NCBI GenBank assembly: GCA_046349515.1
Contig: JAXMCE010000006.1
Location: 62,001-126,000 of the forward strand
Direction of reading: 5' to 3'
Origin: JBGPGW01 sp046349515
Lineage (GTDB): Bacteria > Pseudomonadota > Alphaproteobacteria > CADEGL01
DNA: 64,000 nt
The position numbers and the translations under genes were made by a program. The first letter of the stretch is position 1, and every line of letters begins with the position of its first letter. The notes beneath the pieces are model-generated. The model was given only the letters and a program-made list of their open reading frames with translations. It did no database searches and was not told the origin of the DNA. Positions 1 to 7,585 of this stretch are shown piece by piece.

Positions 1-283
1 CCTGGCACAGCGGACACTTGAGCGGCTTGACTGCAATTTTTCCGGCTTCGTCAGACGCGTCGCCGGCCGGCGGCGAATCGCTCGGAAGGGTGACGAGGCC
101 GTGCGAAGTGCAGATGACAAGATCCGACGCCGAGGACGACGGCGCTGCGAAGGCAGCGAGCGGCGCCGTGAAGAAAATCGGGAAGGCGATCTGGAATGAC
201 AGCGCGATCGTGGCGAGCGCGATGCCGACGGTCCTCGTGCGGCCACGCGCGCGAAACGTCGTAGGACGCCACGCTTGCCGCAT
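1..283 (-). CDS. DUF2946-like exported protein (C-terminus cut by window edge)
   Basis: The reading frame opens at ATG 283 and runs off the left edge without a stop, so only the first 94 codons are visible. The translation has a basic N-terminus, a hydrophobic signal or anchor segment (about residues 19-44, with an IALATIALSFQIAFPIFF stretch), then LVICTSHGLVTLP and a CPLC motif at the edge. A cysteine after the membrane segment followed by a CPLC pair is the usual pattern of the small DUF2946 proteins, whose function is unknown. A TTG codon at the same frame further upstream, close to a GAGGAG sequence, is an alternative start. Nothing nearby points to a role. Confidence 0.5.
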   Translation of the reverse strand, partial: MRQAWRPTTFRARGRTRTVGIALATIALSFQIAFPIFFTAPLAAFAAPSSSASDLVICTSHGLVTLPSDSPPAGDASDEAGKIAVKPLKCPLCQ

Positions 284-503
284 GTCGATCGCAGAACGGG
301 CGGTTCGTCTGATTCTCCTCAAGCCCGCGAGCATGACGTCCTTCGCTTCGCCAAACGCGGGAACCATGTCGCAATCCGCCGCATGCCGCAATCCCGCAAG
401 CGGTTCCGAAACCCACGCGGATCATTGCGACTCGTGTCGCACCCCGATGGCCTCGCCGCGCACACCGTGTGGCCAAGCCCTTGGGCGCGCGTCGATTTCT
501 CCT

Positions 504-532
504 CTTGAAGGGCGCCTGCCCGCATCCCACAT
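504..532 (+). promoter_or_regulatory. RpoH (sigma-32) type promoter of hsp20
   Basis: CTTGAAG at 504-510, preceded by a TCTCCT run, is followed 15 bases later by CCCACAT at 526-532. This matches the heat-shock consensus CTTGAA ... CCCATnT closely. It lies about 95 bases before the hsp20 start, leaving an 85-90 base leader. The stretch from 284 to 503 holds nothing else I can recognise. Confidence 0.7.
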
Positions 533-539
533 GAGGGGT

Positions 540-627
540 GGCGCGGTGCATTGCTTGGCCGCGCCATTCGGTTCGGGCGCCCATGGTGGGCCCATTGACC
601 GCAGCTCGCTCAGATGGGGAGATGCGC
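540..627 (+). promoter_or_regulatory. ROSE-like RNA thermometer in hsp20 leader
   Basis: The leader can form three hairpins: 540-546 with 559-565 (7 bp), 579-583 with 587-591 (5 bp, 3-base loop), and a last one in which 605-610 pairs with 616-621. The last hairpin hides the Shine-Dalgarno GGGGAG (616-621) and contains TCGCT at 606-610, matching the U(U/C)GCU motif of ROSE elements, with a G608-G618 mismatch opposite the ribosome site as in known ROSE hairpins. ROSE elements control small heat-shock genes in alphaproteobacteria. Folding was done by eye only. Confidence 0.6.
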
Positions 628-1086
628 ATGTCACGTCTCACACTGTTCAACAGTCCGCTGCTCTTGGGGTTCGACCGCTTCGAGGCAACCTTGGAGCGGA
701 TCGCCAAGGCGTCTGCCGACGGTTATCCGCCCTACAATGTCGAGCAGGTCGGGCCTGATCGCCTGCGCATCACCCTGGCCGTCGCCGGGTTCTCGGAAGA
801 CGACCTCAGCGTTCAGATGGAAGGGCGCCAGCTCGTCATTCGCGGCAAGCAAACGGATGACGCCGACCGCGTCTTTCTTCACCGCGGAATCGCCGCGCGC
901 CAGTTCCAGCGCAGCTACGTCCTTGCCGACGGCATCGATGTCGTGGGCGCGACGCTCGAGGCCGGCCTCCTCCACATCGACTTGGTGCAGCCGCTCGAAG
1001 AATCGCGGGTCAAGACGATCGAGGTGAAATCAGGCGCGCGTAACAAGGCGGCGGCGACGGTGCCTCCGGTCCGCGCCAAGACGTGA
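628..1086 (+). CDS. Small heat-shock protein, Hsp20 family
   Basis: A 152-residue ATP-independent holdase chaperone. It starts MSRLTLFNSPLLLGFDRFE, as alphaproteobacterial IbpA/HspH-type proteins do, then carries an alpha-crystallin domain at about residues 36-125 (YPPYNVEQ, RITLAVAGF, QRSYVLADGI) and a C-terminal I-x-V anchoring motif (KTIEV). ATG 628 is chosen over ATG 622 and the upstream frame start at 538 because GGGGAG at 616-621 is spaced 6 bases from it. The RpoH-type promoter and ROSE-like leader upstream indicate double heat control. DUF1150 follows 16 bases downstream in the same direction. Confidence 0.93.
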   Translation: MSRLTLFNSPLLLGFDRFEATLERIAKASADGYPPYNVEQVGPDRLRITLAVAGFSEDDLSVQMEGRQLVIRGKQTDDADRVFLHRGIAARQFQRSYVLADGIDVVGATLEAGLLHIDLVQPLEESRVKTIEVKSGARNKAAATVPPVRAKT

Positions 1087-1102
1087 CGGGAAAGGTGTGA
1101 CG

Positions 1103-1327
1103 ATGACCATGATGATCAACGGAATCGACCCGCGGCAAATGACGGTCGATCAATTCGCCGCCTTCGGCATGTCGGACATTGCCTATGTGAAGCCAGTCGT
1201 GGTCGACGGCCGAACAGCCTATGCGATCCATGCGGCTGATGGCCGGCCGGTTGCTGTGATGGAGGATCGCGATGTCGCGCTCGCCGCCATTCGGCAGAAC
1301 AATCTCGAGCCGATGGGTATCCACTGA
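1103..1327 (+). CDS. DUF1150 family protein
   Basis: A 74-residue protein beginning MTMMINGIDPRQMTVDQFAAFG, with the DIAYVKPV and GRPVAVMEDRDVALAAIRQNNLEPMGIH blocks typical of the DUF1150 family of alphaproteobacteria. Function is unknown. An AAAGG sequence at 1091-1095 supports ATG 1103; a GTG two codons upstream is an alternative. In many alphaproteobacteria the family lies directly after a small heat-shock gene, and here it follows hsp20 by 16 bases, so the two are probably cotranscribed. Confidence 0.88.
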   Translation: MTMMINGIDPRQMTVDQFAAFGMSDIAYVKPVVVDGRTAYAIHAADGRPVAVMEDRDVALAAIRQNNLEPMGIH

Positions 1328-1334
1328 CGCGGCA

Positions 1335-1348
1335 GCGCGCTCGCGCGC
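1335..1348. terminator. Possible terminator hairpin between convergent genes
   Basis: GCGCG (1335-1339) and CGCGC (1344-1348) can pair around a CTCG loop in the 36-base gap between the convergent DUF1150 and ptsN genes. There is no T-run, so intrinsic termination is unproven. Confidence 0.25.
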
Positions 1349-1363
1349 AATCGAAGAAGCCGA

Positions 1364-1828
1364 CTAGGCGGCGCAGATCGCGGTGGGGCGGGTCAGGATC
1401 TCGCGGAGTTCGTCCGCGCTCCCTCCCTTGCGGATTTGCTCGCAGATCCGCCCGTCGGACAGGAGGCGCGAGATGCGCGCCAAAGCCTTGAGGTGCTCTG
1501 TCCCCGCATCCGCCGGCACGAGCAGAACGAAGATGAGATCGACAGGCTGATCGTCCATCGCCTCGAACGGTACCGGCTGGTCGAGGCGCGCGAAGAAGGC
1601 ATGGATGCGATCGAGCCCCGGCATCCGCCCATGGGGCAGAGCAATGCCGTTGCCGACACCGGTCGTGCCGAGCGCCTCGCGGGCCTGGAGGACGCCGAGA
1701 ATCGCGCGGGAGTCCTTGCCTGTGACGGGCGCCGCGATGTCGGCGAGCGCCCGAAGCGCTTCGTCCTTGCTCGTCGCGCGCAGCCGGGGAATGACCGACT
1801 CTGGTTTCAGGATTTTTGCGATGTCCAT
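1364..1828 (-). CDS. ptsN: PTS IIA-like nitrogen regulatory protein PtsN
   Basis: A 154-residue EIIA-Ntr, the terminal phospho-acceptor of the nitrogen phosphotransferase chain (PtsP-PtsO-PtsN), which regulates potassium transport, nitrogen and carbon balance by protein contacts. The conserved phospho-histidine is His66 in GIALPHGR; the ADAGTEHLKALARISRLL segment is typical of the fold. ATG 1828 gives the family N-terminus MDIAKILKPESV; the longer frame start at 1885 would add an unconserved tail that overlaps hpf. It is the last gene of the leftward rpoN-hpf-ptsN group and lies 7 bases after hpf. Confidence 0.95.
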   Translation of the reverse strand: MDIAKILKPESVIPRLRATSKDEALRALADIAAPVTGKDSRAILGVLQAREALGTTGVGNGIALPHGRMPGLDRIHAFFARLDQPVPFEAMDDQPVDLIFVLLVPADAGTEHLKALARISRLLSDGRICEQIRKGGSADELREILTRPTAICAA

Positions 1829-1835
1829 GATCGCG

Positions 1836-2423
1836 CTATGACGAGGCCCGGCGATCGCCGGGATCGACCCAGCCGATATGTCCATCTGCGCGACGGTAGA
1901 TCATGTTGAGGCCGCCGTGAACGCTGTTGCGAAACAGCAGGGCCGGCAGGTCGCCAAGATCGAGGCGCATGACCGCTTCGCTGACCGTGAGCGTGTCAAT
2001 CTCGGTCGTCATCTCCGCGATGACGGCTGGCGCGCCGGCGGCATCATGCCCATCCGATGAATCGTCCGTCTCCGCCGCAAGGACATATTGCTGCGCCTGC
2101 TGCACGTCGCGGACGGAGTCCTGATGCTTGTGATGGTCGCGCAAGCGCCGCTTGTTGCGGCGCAAGCGTTTTGTGACGCGATCCGCAGCGGCATCGAACG
2201 CAGCGTAAGGATCGGCGGCATCGCCCTGGCCGCGAAGAAGGATTCCGCGGCCGATATGGACCGAGATGTCTGCCCGCATCAGCGGCCCGTTTCGCGAGAG
2301 CACCACGTTGGCTTCGATCGCATTGCCGAAATACTTGTCGACGGCAGCAGAAATGGCCTCTTCCACATGGGTGCGAAAACTATCGCCGATGCTGATTTGC
2401 TTTCCCGTGAGCGTGATGTGCAT
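1836..2423 (-). CDS. hpf: Ribosome hibernation promoting factor, long form
   Basis: A 195-residue long-type HPF that binds the decoding region of 70S ribosomes and drives dimerisation into 100S particles in stationary phase or stress. The N-terminal RaiA-like domain (MHITLTGKQISIG to about residue 105) is followed by a linker and the C-terminal dimerisation domain (EAVMRLDLGDLPALLFRNSVHGGLNMIYRR split by the usual spacing). Start ATG 2423 matches family N-termini; GTG codons at 2435, 2438 and 2447 are in frame. Placement between rpoN and ptsN is a standard alphaproteobacterial arrangement. An 8-bp inverted repeat lies in its upstream gap. Confidence 0.95.
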   Translation of the reverse strand: MHITLTGKQISIGDSFRTHVEEAISAAVDKYFGNAIEANVVLSRNGPLMRADISVHIGRGILLRGQGDAADPYAAFDAAADRVTKRLRRNKRRLRDHHKHQDSVRDVQQAQQYVLAAETDDSSDGHDAAGAPAVIAEMTTEIDTLTVSEAVMRLDLGDLPALLFRNSVHGGLNMIYRRADGHIGWVDPGDRRASS

Positions 2424-2450
2424 GAGCGGTCTCACCACTGAAGCCACGGT

Positions 2451-2469
2451 CGTTCCGCATCGCGGAACG
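2451..2469. repeat. Perfect inverted repeat between rpoN and hpf
   Basis: CGTTCCGC (2451-2458) is the exact reverse complement of GCGGAACG (2462-2469), with a 3-base centre. It sits 28 bases upstream of the hpf start in the 92-base rpoN-hpf gap. No T-run follows on the minus strand, so it may be an operator or an mRNA hairpin that lowers read-through rather than a full terminator. Confidence 0.5.
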
Positions 2470-2515
2470 CGGCACGATAGGAAAGCGTACCAGGCGAGTC
2501 AACAAGCCGCCGACG

Positions 2516-4021
2516 CTAGCCTGCGGAGCGCTTGGCCACCGTCTTCTCGCGCCGGCGCTGCACGGACGACGCGATGCGCATGGATTCCCGGTACTTTGCG
2601 ACCGTTCGACGCGCGATCTCGATGCCTTCCTGCTGCAGGATTTCGACGAGGCGGTCGTCCGACAGGACGTCGTCGGGTTTCTCGTTGTCGATCAACATGC
2701 GGATGCGAAAGCGCACCGATTCCGCGGAATGCGACTCGCCGCCGCCGGCGCGCGCGATCGCGGAGGTGAAGAAATATTTCAGCTCATAGACGCCGCGCGG
2801 CGTGGACATGTACTTGTTCGTCGTCACGCGGCTGACCGTGCTCTCGTGCATGCTGATGGCTTCCGCGATGTCCCTGAGGACGAGCGGCTTCAGGAACTGC
2901 ACACCGTGGGCGAAGAACGCATCCTGCTGACGCACGATTTCCGCCGCGACCTTGAGGATCGTGTTGGCCCGCTGATGAAGCGAGCGGACGAGCCAACTCG
3001 CGGATTGGAAGCACTCCGTGATGTAGGCTTTCTCATCCTTGGTGCGCGCGCCGCGATTGAGGCGGGTGTAGTACTGTTGGTTCACCAGCACGCGCGGCAA
3101 GGTCTCGCTGTTCAATTCGAGGATCCACCCACCGTTCGTGTCGGCGCGCATGAGAACGTCCGGAACCACGGTCTGGGCGACCGTCGTGTCGAACGCCAGC
3201 CCCGGCTTCGGATTGAGCGCCTTGATCTCGGCGATCATCTCCGCAAGGTCTTCGTCGCCGACACTGCACAGCCGCCGGAGCGCGCTCAGGTCGTGTTTGG
3301 CGAGAAGATCGAGATTGTCGAGAAGGCTCTGCATGACCGGATCGAGGCGATTCCGGTCTTTGAGCTGAAGGGCCAGACATTCGGCAAGATTGCGGGCGAA
3401 CACGCCGGGCGGATCGAAGGCACGCAACTTGACCAAGGTCGCTTCAATGCGCTCGGCGGGGCAATTGAGGAGTCGCGACAAGCCTTCGAAATCGCCCGAG
3501 AGATAGCCCGCCTCGTCGACCATGTCGATCAGGTGCCGGGCGATCATCCGGTCGACGGGATCGAACAGGTCCATGTGCAGCTGGTCGTGTAGATGGTCTT
3601 GGAGTGTGACGCTCCGGCTCAGGGTCTGCTCGAGCGTGCTGTCCTCGCTGTCGAAGCTGGTCGACCCGCCGCCGATGCGTTCGAAAGAAGTGTCGCCACC
3701 GCCGACCGGCGTCGCGGAATCAGTCGCACTGTCCTCCGTCCACATGTCTTCGTAGGGCACGTCGAGGGGTGCTTCGTCGCGCTTGGCGAGGCCGACATCC
3801 TCCATGGGGACGACGGGTTCGGCCGCCTCCGGCGCGGCTTCACCCTCCGCTTCGCGCTCGCTCTCCGCGCGTTCGAGAAGCGGATTCTGCTCGAGCGCCT
3901 CTTCGACGTATTGGATGACCTCGACATTGGACATTTGCAGCAGTTTGATGGCCTGCTGCAATTGCGGGGTCATGACCAGCGACTGAGTCTGCCGCAGGTC
4001 CAATCGCGGATTAAGCGCCAT
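2516..4021 (-). CDS. rpoN: RNA polymerase sigma-54 factor RpoN
   Basis: A 501-residue sigma-54. Region I starts MALNPRLDLRQTQSLVMTP with the glutamine/leucine-rich QLQQAIKLLQMS activator-response segment; an acidic region II (about 55-130) follows; the core-binding domain contains LEQTLSRSVTLQDHLHDQL and PPGVFARNLAECLALQL; the HTH is around KYMSTPRGVYELKYFF; the RpoN box ARRTVAKYRE is at about 470-479. All features needed to read -24/-12 promoters are present. It lies 35 bases after lptB and before hpf and ptsN, all leftward. Target genes would include nitrogen assimilation; I did not find a clear -24/-12 promoter in this window. Confidence 0.97.
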   Translation of the reverse strand: MALNPRLDLRQTQSLVMTPQLQQAIKLLQMSNVEVIQYVEEALEQNPLLERAESEREAEGEAAPEAAEPVVPMEDVGLAKRDEAPLDVPYEDMWTEDSATDSATPVGGGDTSFERIGGGSTSFDSEDSTLEQTLSRSVTLQDHLHDQLHMDLFDPVDRMIARHLIDMVDEAGYLSGDFEGLSRLLNCPAERIEATLVKLRAFDPPGVFARNLAECLALQLKDRNRLDPVMQSLLDNLDLLAKHDLSALRRLCSVGDEDLAEMIAEIKALNPKPGLAFDTTVAQTVVPDVLMRADTNGGWILELNSETLPRVLVNQQYYTRLNRGARTKDEKAYITECFQSASWLVRSLHQRANTILKVAAEIVRQQDAFFAHGVQFLKPLVLRDIAEAISMHESTVSRVTTNKYMSTPRGVYELKYFFTSAIARAGGGESHSAESVRFRIRMLIDNEKPDDVLSDDRLVEILQQEGIEIARRTVAKYRESMRIASSVQRRREKTVAKRSAG

Positions 4022-4056
4022 CAGCCAGCTTTCTGCTCGGTAGATTTACGCCTTGT

Positions 4057-4845
4057 TTACAGGCTGAATCTTTCACCGAGGTAAACACGGCGAACATCCT
4101 CGTGGCTGACGATTTCGGACGGCGCGCCATCCATGAGGACCGTACCATTATGGAGAATATACGCCCGATCGACGATATCCAGGGTTTCCCGCACGTTATG
4201 GTCCGTGATGAGGACCCCGATTCCCCGATCCTTCAATTGGGATACCAAATCTCGAATATCGTTAAGCGCGATCGGATCGATGCCGGCCAGCGGTTCGTCC
4301 AGAAGGATGAAGCTGGGTTGCGAGGCAAGAGCACGCGCGATTTCGACGCGACGGCGCTCGCCGCCCGAGAGGGCGAGAGACGGCGTCCTCCGAAGATGGG
4401 TGATCGAAAACTCTGCGAGAAGATCATCCAGAAGAATCTCCCGCCGCTCGCGGTCCGACTCGATGATCTCGAGAACGGCGCGGATGTTGTCCTCGACCGT
4501 GAGGCCGCGAAAGATGGAAGGCTCCTGCGGCAGATAGCCGATGCCCATGCGCGCGCGCTGATACATCGGCAGATCGGTCACGTCGTTGCCGTCCACGCTG
4601 ATGGTGCCGCTGTCGGGACTGATGAGGCCCGTGATGATGTAGAAGCACGTCGTCTTTCCCGCGCCGTTGGGGCCGAGAAGGCCGACGGCTTCGCCGCGCT
4701 GGAGCGACAGCGAGACGTTGCGCAGGACCGGCCGCTTCTTGAATTGCTTGCCCAAGCTCTTGGCGACGAGGCCCGGATTGTCCGCGACGAGTCGCGGCCC
4801 GGGCCGGTCGGTCATGCTGTGGGGCGTCCCTGTCGATGCGGCCAT
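4057..4845 (-). CDS. lptB: LPS export ABC transporter ATPase LptB
   Basis: A 262-residue cytoplasmic ATPase that powers LptFG to pull lipopolysaccharide out of the inner membrane. Walker A GPNGAGKTT is at 58-66, the Q-loop is in YLPQEPSIFRGLTVEDN (about 104-120), the LSGGE signature at 159-163, Walker B FILLDEP at 179-185 and the switch histidine in ITDHNVRET. Those sequences identify LptB rather than a generic ABC protein. ATG 4845 gives a 17-residue extra N-terminus; ATG 4815 is an alternative. It starts 3 bases after the lptA stop, consistent with translation coupling in the lptC-lptA-lptB-rpoN operon. Confidence 0.97.
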   Translation of the reverse strand: MAASTGTPHSMTDRPGPRLVADNPGLVAKSLGKQFKKRPVLRNVSLSLQRGEAVGLLGPNGAGKTTCFYIITGLISPDSGTISVDGNDVTDLPMYQRARMGIGYLPQEPSIFRGLTVEDNIRAVLEIIESDRERREILLDDLLAEFSITHLRRTPSLALSGGERRRVEIARALASQPSFILLDEPLAGIDPIALNDIRDLVSQLKDRGIGVLITDHNVRETLDIVDRAYILHNGTVLMDGAPSEIVSHEDVRRVYLGERFSL

Positions 4846-4848
4846 GCG

Positions 4849-5727
4849 TCAGGGACTCGTGCTCTTCGGCGCGGAGTTGCTCGACGTCGGCCCGTCGGCC
4901 GTCTTGGGGATGATCAAGCCTTGCACCCGTTTGCTCCCGCCGGCCGCCCGCGGCTGAGCCAGAAGCTTGCTCACGCCGGTCTTCATGTTCACTTCCGCCA
5001 GGTCGCCGTTGAGCTGATTGGCTCCTCGCGTGATCTTAACCGAGCCCTGGAGATGGGCGATACCCGTTTCGACGCGATAGTCGCCATATTCGGCCTTCGC
5101 GACCTCGGTCGGTGAAGCCACCTCGACGTTCCCGAACGCCTGGATGCGCCGGACTTCGAGCGCGCCTCCCTTCGTCTCTTCGAGTTCCGCGCTCAGCACG
5201 TCACCGCGCAGCTCACGCCCATCCTTGATCGCGACCGCGTTGCCCCGTGCGACGGCCAGCCGCCGCGTGTCCCAGTATTCGATGCTCTGCCGCGCGCTGA
5301 TCTTCTCCGACGCCGTCTCGTAGCGGACGATCTTGCCCGTGAGGACGAGCACGCCCTTGTCGACGTCATAGACCCCTACGTCCCCGGTCGCCCATTCATT
5401 GGCCGATTCGATTCGCACGCTTCCCTCGGCCACGATTTTCCAGATTTCGGTCTCGCCGGACTTGGCATTGCGATAGTGCGCCGTCAACGAATCGGCACGA
5501 ACCGAAGCGCCGGCCTGCGTCGCGCGGGCGTTGCCGCGGGCGATATAGACTTGATTCGTCTGCTGCCATTCGATGCCTTCTTCGGCCTCGATCGCGACGG
5601 GCTCGTTGGATTTCGAGCCGCCCGGCCCCAAGCCCAGCGCGCCTTGGCTGGCCGGACCGAACGCCGAGGCCGCGACACAGGCCGCCGCGGCCGCGAGGAT
5701 CGATCGAAAGATGTCCGCCCTTCTCAC
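4849..5727 (-). CDS. lptA: LPS transport periplasmic protein LptA
   Basis: A 292-residue protein of the periplasmic LptA bridge. GTG 5727 is taken as start: it overlaps the lptC stop as GTGA and is followed by a basic N-terminus and signal peptide (RRADIFRSILAAAAACVAASA, cleavage around 20-30). The mature part has repeated OstA-type beta-jellyroll strands (IEAEEGIEWQQTNQVYIARG, ADSLTAHYR, GDVGVYDVDKGVLVLTG, YGDYRVETGIAHLQG). The open frame continues far upstream to 6942 without a stop, but that part is a shadow of lptC and kdsD. It is longer than E. coli LptA (185 residues), as is common in alphaproteobacteria. Confidence 0.92.
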   Translation of the reverse strand: MRRADIFRSILAAAAACVAASAFGPASQGALGLGPGGSKSNEPVAIEAEEGIEWQQTNQVYIARGNARATQAGASVRADSLTAHYRNAKSGETEIWKIVAEGSVRIESANEWATGDVGVYDVDKGVLVLTGKIVRYETASEKISARQSIEYWDTRRLAVARGNAVAIKDGRELRGDVLSAELEETKGGALEVRRIQAFGNVEVASPTEVAKAEYGDYRVETGIAHLQGSVKITRGANQLNGDLAEVNMKTGVSKLLAQPRAAGGSKRVQGLIIPKTADGPTSSNSAPKSTSP

Positions 5728-6422
5728 GGTCGGCGGTCCCGCCGCTGCGCCTGGAGGACCATATGGGCGCGGCCGGTGAAGACGACGCGCTCGCCCTTGT
5801 CGTAGATGCGAAATCCTTCCGCCTTGAGCGTGCCAAGCGGTCCTTGGCCTTGGATGGGATCCTGGCCATAGGCCGTGCCGGCCTTGACGTCGATATAGGC
5901 GGTCTGCGTGTGGAATTCGTAACCGGAATCGTGGAAGAGGCTGACGCTGTCGACAAGCTGGATCAGCTGCGCGTCCTGCGAGAACGTTCCGGTCGCGGCG
6001 GTGAGCGCGACCCAATGCCCATCCTTCAACGCCATGTCGGCCTTGGGTTGGTCGAGTTCGACCAAATTGCCTTTCGTATCGATCTTCGTCGCAGTGGTCG
6101 CGGTGATGGTGAAGGGCTGATTGCGGTCGTCGACGCCGACATAGCGCGGGTTGATCATGCGCTGCTGGTTGATCTCGTCCTGGGTGATGGTGGCGAAGCC
6201 GATCGGGATGCGGCCGATGCGCGATTGCAGGAGCGGCCACGCTGCGACGGCAACGATGAGAAGAACGGCGATCCCCGGAAGGACGAAGCGCAGCGTCCGG
6301 ATCAGGCTTGCGCGCGTGCCGTCCGTCGGCGCCACCAAGGCGCGCGCGCGGCCATATTCCCGCAGCAAGGTGCGCCGGATGGGTTTCTTCGGGGGCGTCG
6401 AAGGGGCGGTCTCTGCGCTCAT
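5724..6422 (-). CDS. lptC: LPS export protein LptC
   Basis: A 232-residue bitopic inner-membrane protein that passes LPS from LptBFG to LptA. A single membrane helix (FVLPGIAVLLIVAVAAWPLL, about 47-66) follows a basic cytoplasmic tail. The periplasmic LptC domain has the typical FATITQDEINQQRMINPRYVG start and the GFRIYDKGERVVFTGRA end. Sequence identity to LptC is normally weak, but position between kdsD (3-base gap) and lptA (4-base overlap) settles it. Confidence 0.92.
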   Translation of the reverse strand: MSAETAPSTPPKKPIRRTLLREYGRARALVAPTDGTRASLIRTLRFVLPGIAVLLIVAVAAWPLLQSRIGRIPIGFATITQDEINQQRMINPRYVGVDDRNQPFTITATTATKIDTKGNLVELDQPKADMALKDGHWVALTAATGTFSQDAQLIQLVDSVSLFHDSGYEFHTQTAYIDVKAGTAYGQDPIQGQGPLGTLKAEGFRIYDKGERVVFTGRAHMVLQAQRRDRRP

Positions 6423-6425
6423 TGG

Positions 6426-7409
6426 TCAGGCAACGCCCATTCTGAGGCAGTCGTGGATATGCACGATGCCGACCGGAACATTGGCGTCGACGACAAAGAG
6501 GTTGGTGATCGTCCGAGCATTCATGAGGCCGAGAGCTTCGGACGCCAGCGCTTGCGGGCGGATTGTCTTCGGCCGCGGCGTCATGACCTCGCGCGCCGTC
6601 CGCGCCAGGAAGTCGTCGCCGAGATGCCGCCTGAGGTCGCCATCGGTGATGATGCCGATCAGCCGGCCACCCTCGACAACGCCAACGCAACCGAAGCGTT
6701 TTGCCGTCATGGTCAACAAGGCGTCCGCCATCGAGGCGTTGGGCCCGAGAAGCGGCAGCTCGTCGCCCGTGTGCATGATGTCGGCGACCCGGAGCAGCTT
6801 CCGGCCCAGCTGGCCGCCCGGATGGAGAACGTGGAAATCGTCGGTCGAAAAGCCCTTTCGCTCGAGCAAGGCGACAGCCATGGCGTCGCCAAGCGCCATC
6901 ATCATGGTTGTGCTCGTCGTGGGCGCGAGTCCCAAGGGACACGCCTCCGGGCTCGCCGGAAGGAGAAGCGTGATGTCGGCCGCTTCGGCCAGGGCGCTTC
7001 CGGCCTCCCGCGTGATCGCAATCAGCGGAATGGAGAATCGCCGCGTATAGGCCAGGAGATTGGAGAGCTCAGCGGTTTCCCCGGAACTCGAGAGCGCCAG
7101 GAGCGCATCGGACGACGTGATCATGCCGAGGTCGCCGTGACTGGCCTCCGCAGGATGAACGTAGAGCGCAGGCGTTCCAACGGAGGAAAATGTCGCGGCG
7201 ATCTTGCGCGCCACGTGTCCGCTCTTGCCCATGCCTGTCACGACGGTCCGGCCCTTGACCGCGACGAGCGTGTCGATCGCTTCGCCGAAGGACCCATCGA
7301 GCGAGCGCGCCAGCGCCCGAAGTCCATCTGCTTCCAGGCGCAAGACACGCTCGGCCGAGCGGATGTCCGCCTCGGCCGATGTCTCTTTGGATGTCGCCTT
7401 GGCTTTCAC
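6426..7409 (-). CDS. kdsD: Arabinose-5-phosphate isomerase, KpsF/GutQ family
   Basis: A 327-residue enzyme that converts ribulose 5-phosphate to arabinose 5-phosphate, the first step of Kdo synthesis for lipid A-core LPS. A SIS sugar isomerase domain (about 40-185: VVTGMGKSGHVARK, HPAEASHGDLGMI with His91, ALSSSGETAEL) is followed by two CBS domains (VADIMHTGDELPLL and VMTPRPKTIRP). GTG 7409 is the start; its ribosome site is weak, and no better start is seen. Direction and spacing put it at the head of the kdsD-lptC-lptA-lptB block, joining Kdo supply to LPS transport. Confidence 0.94.
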   Translation of the reverse strand: MKAKATSKETSAEADIRSAERVLRLEADGLRALARSLDGSFGEAIDTLVAVKGRTVVTGMGKSGHVARKIAATFSSVGTPALYVHPAEASHGDLGMITSSDALLALSSSGETAELSNLLAYTRRFSIPLIAITREAGSALAEAADITLLLPASPEACPLGLAPTTSTTMMMALGDAMAVALLERKGFSTDDFHVLHPGGQLGRKLLRVADIMHTGDELPLLGPNASMADALLTMTAKRFGCVGVVEGGRLIGIITDGDLRRHLGDDFLARTAREVMTPRPKTIRPQALASEALGLMNARTITNLFVVDANVPVGIVHIHDCLRMGVA

Positions 7410-7585
7410 GATCGGGCCATCCGTGCTGTTGAGGCCAAATGGAGCGCCAGTCGTGCTCGTCGCGGGGGCGCGCGCCCATGGACCATCGCGGCCCGTTCAA
7501 CCGGGTATCGCGGGTCGCCGGGCAATTCGTTGATATGATAGCGCAATCTGGCCAGCCAAATAAGGCTGGATTGAGGCAAATCGCG

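Noticed and set aside
18..758. 246-codon open frame on the + strand at the left end
   Set aside because: High-GC shadow across the DUF2946-like gene, the hsp20 promoter and its leader; composition is unlike a protein and it overlaps better-supported features.
5728..6942. N-terminal part of the long open frame that ends with lptA
   Set aside because: Covers lptC and kdsD in another frame; only the part from GTG 5727 has LptA sequence.
5763..7538. 591-codon + strand open frame over lptC and kdsD
   Set aside because: Antisense shadow; lptC and kdsD motifs are clear on the other strand.
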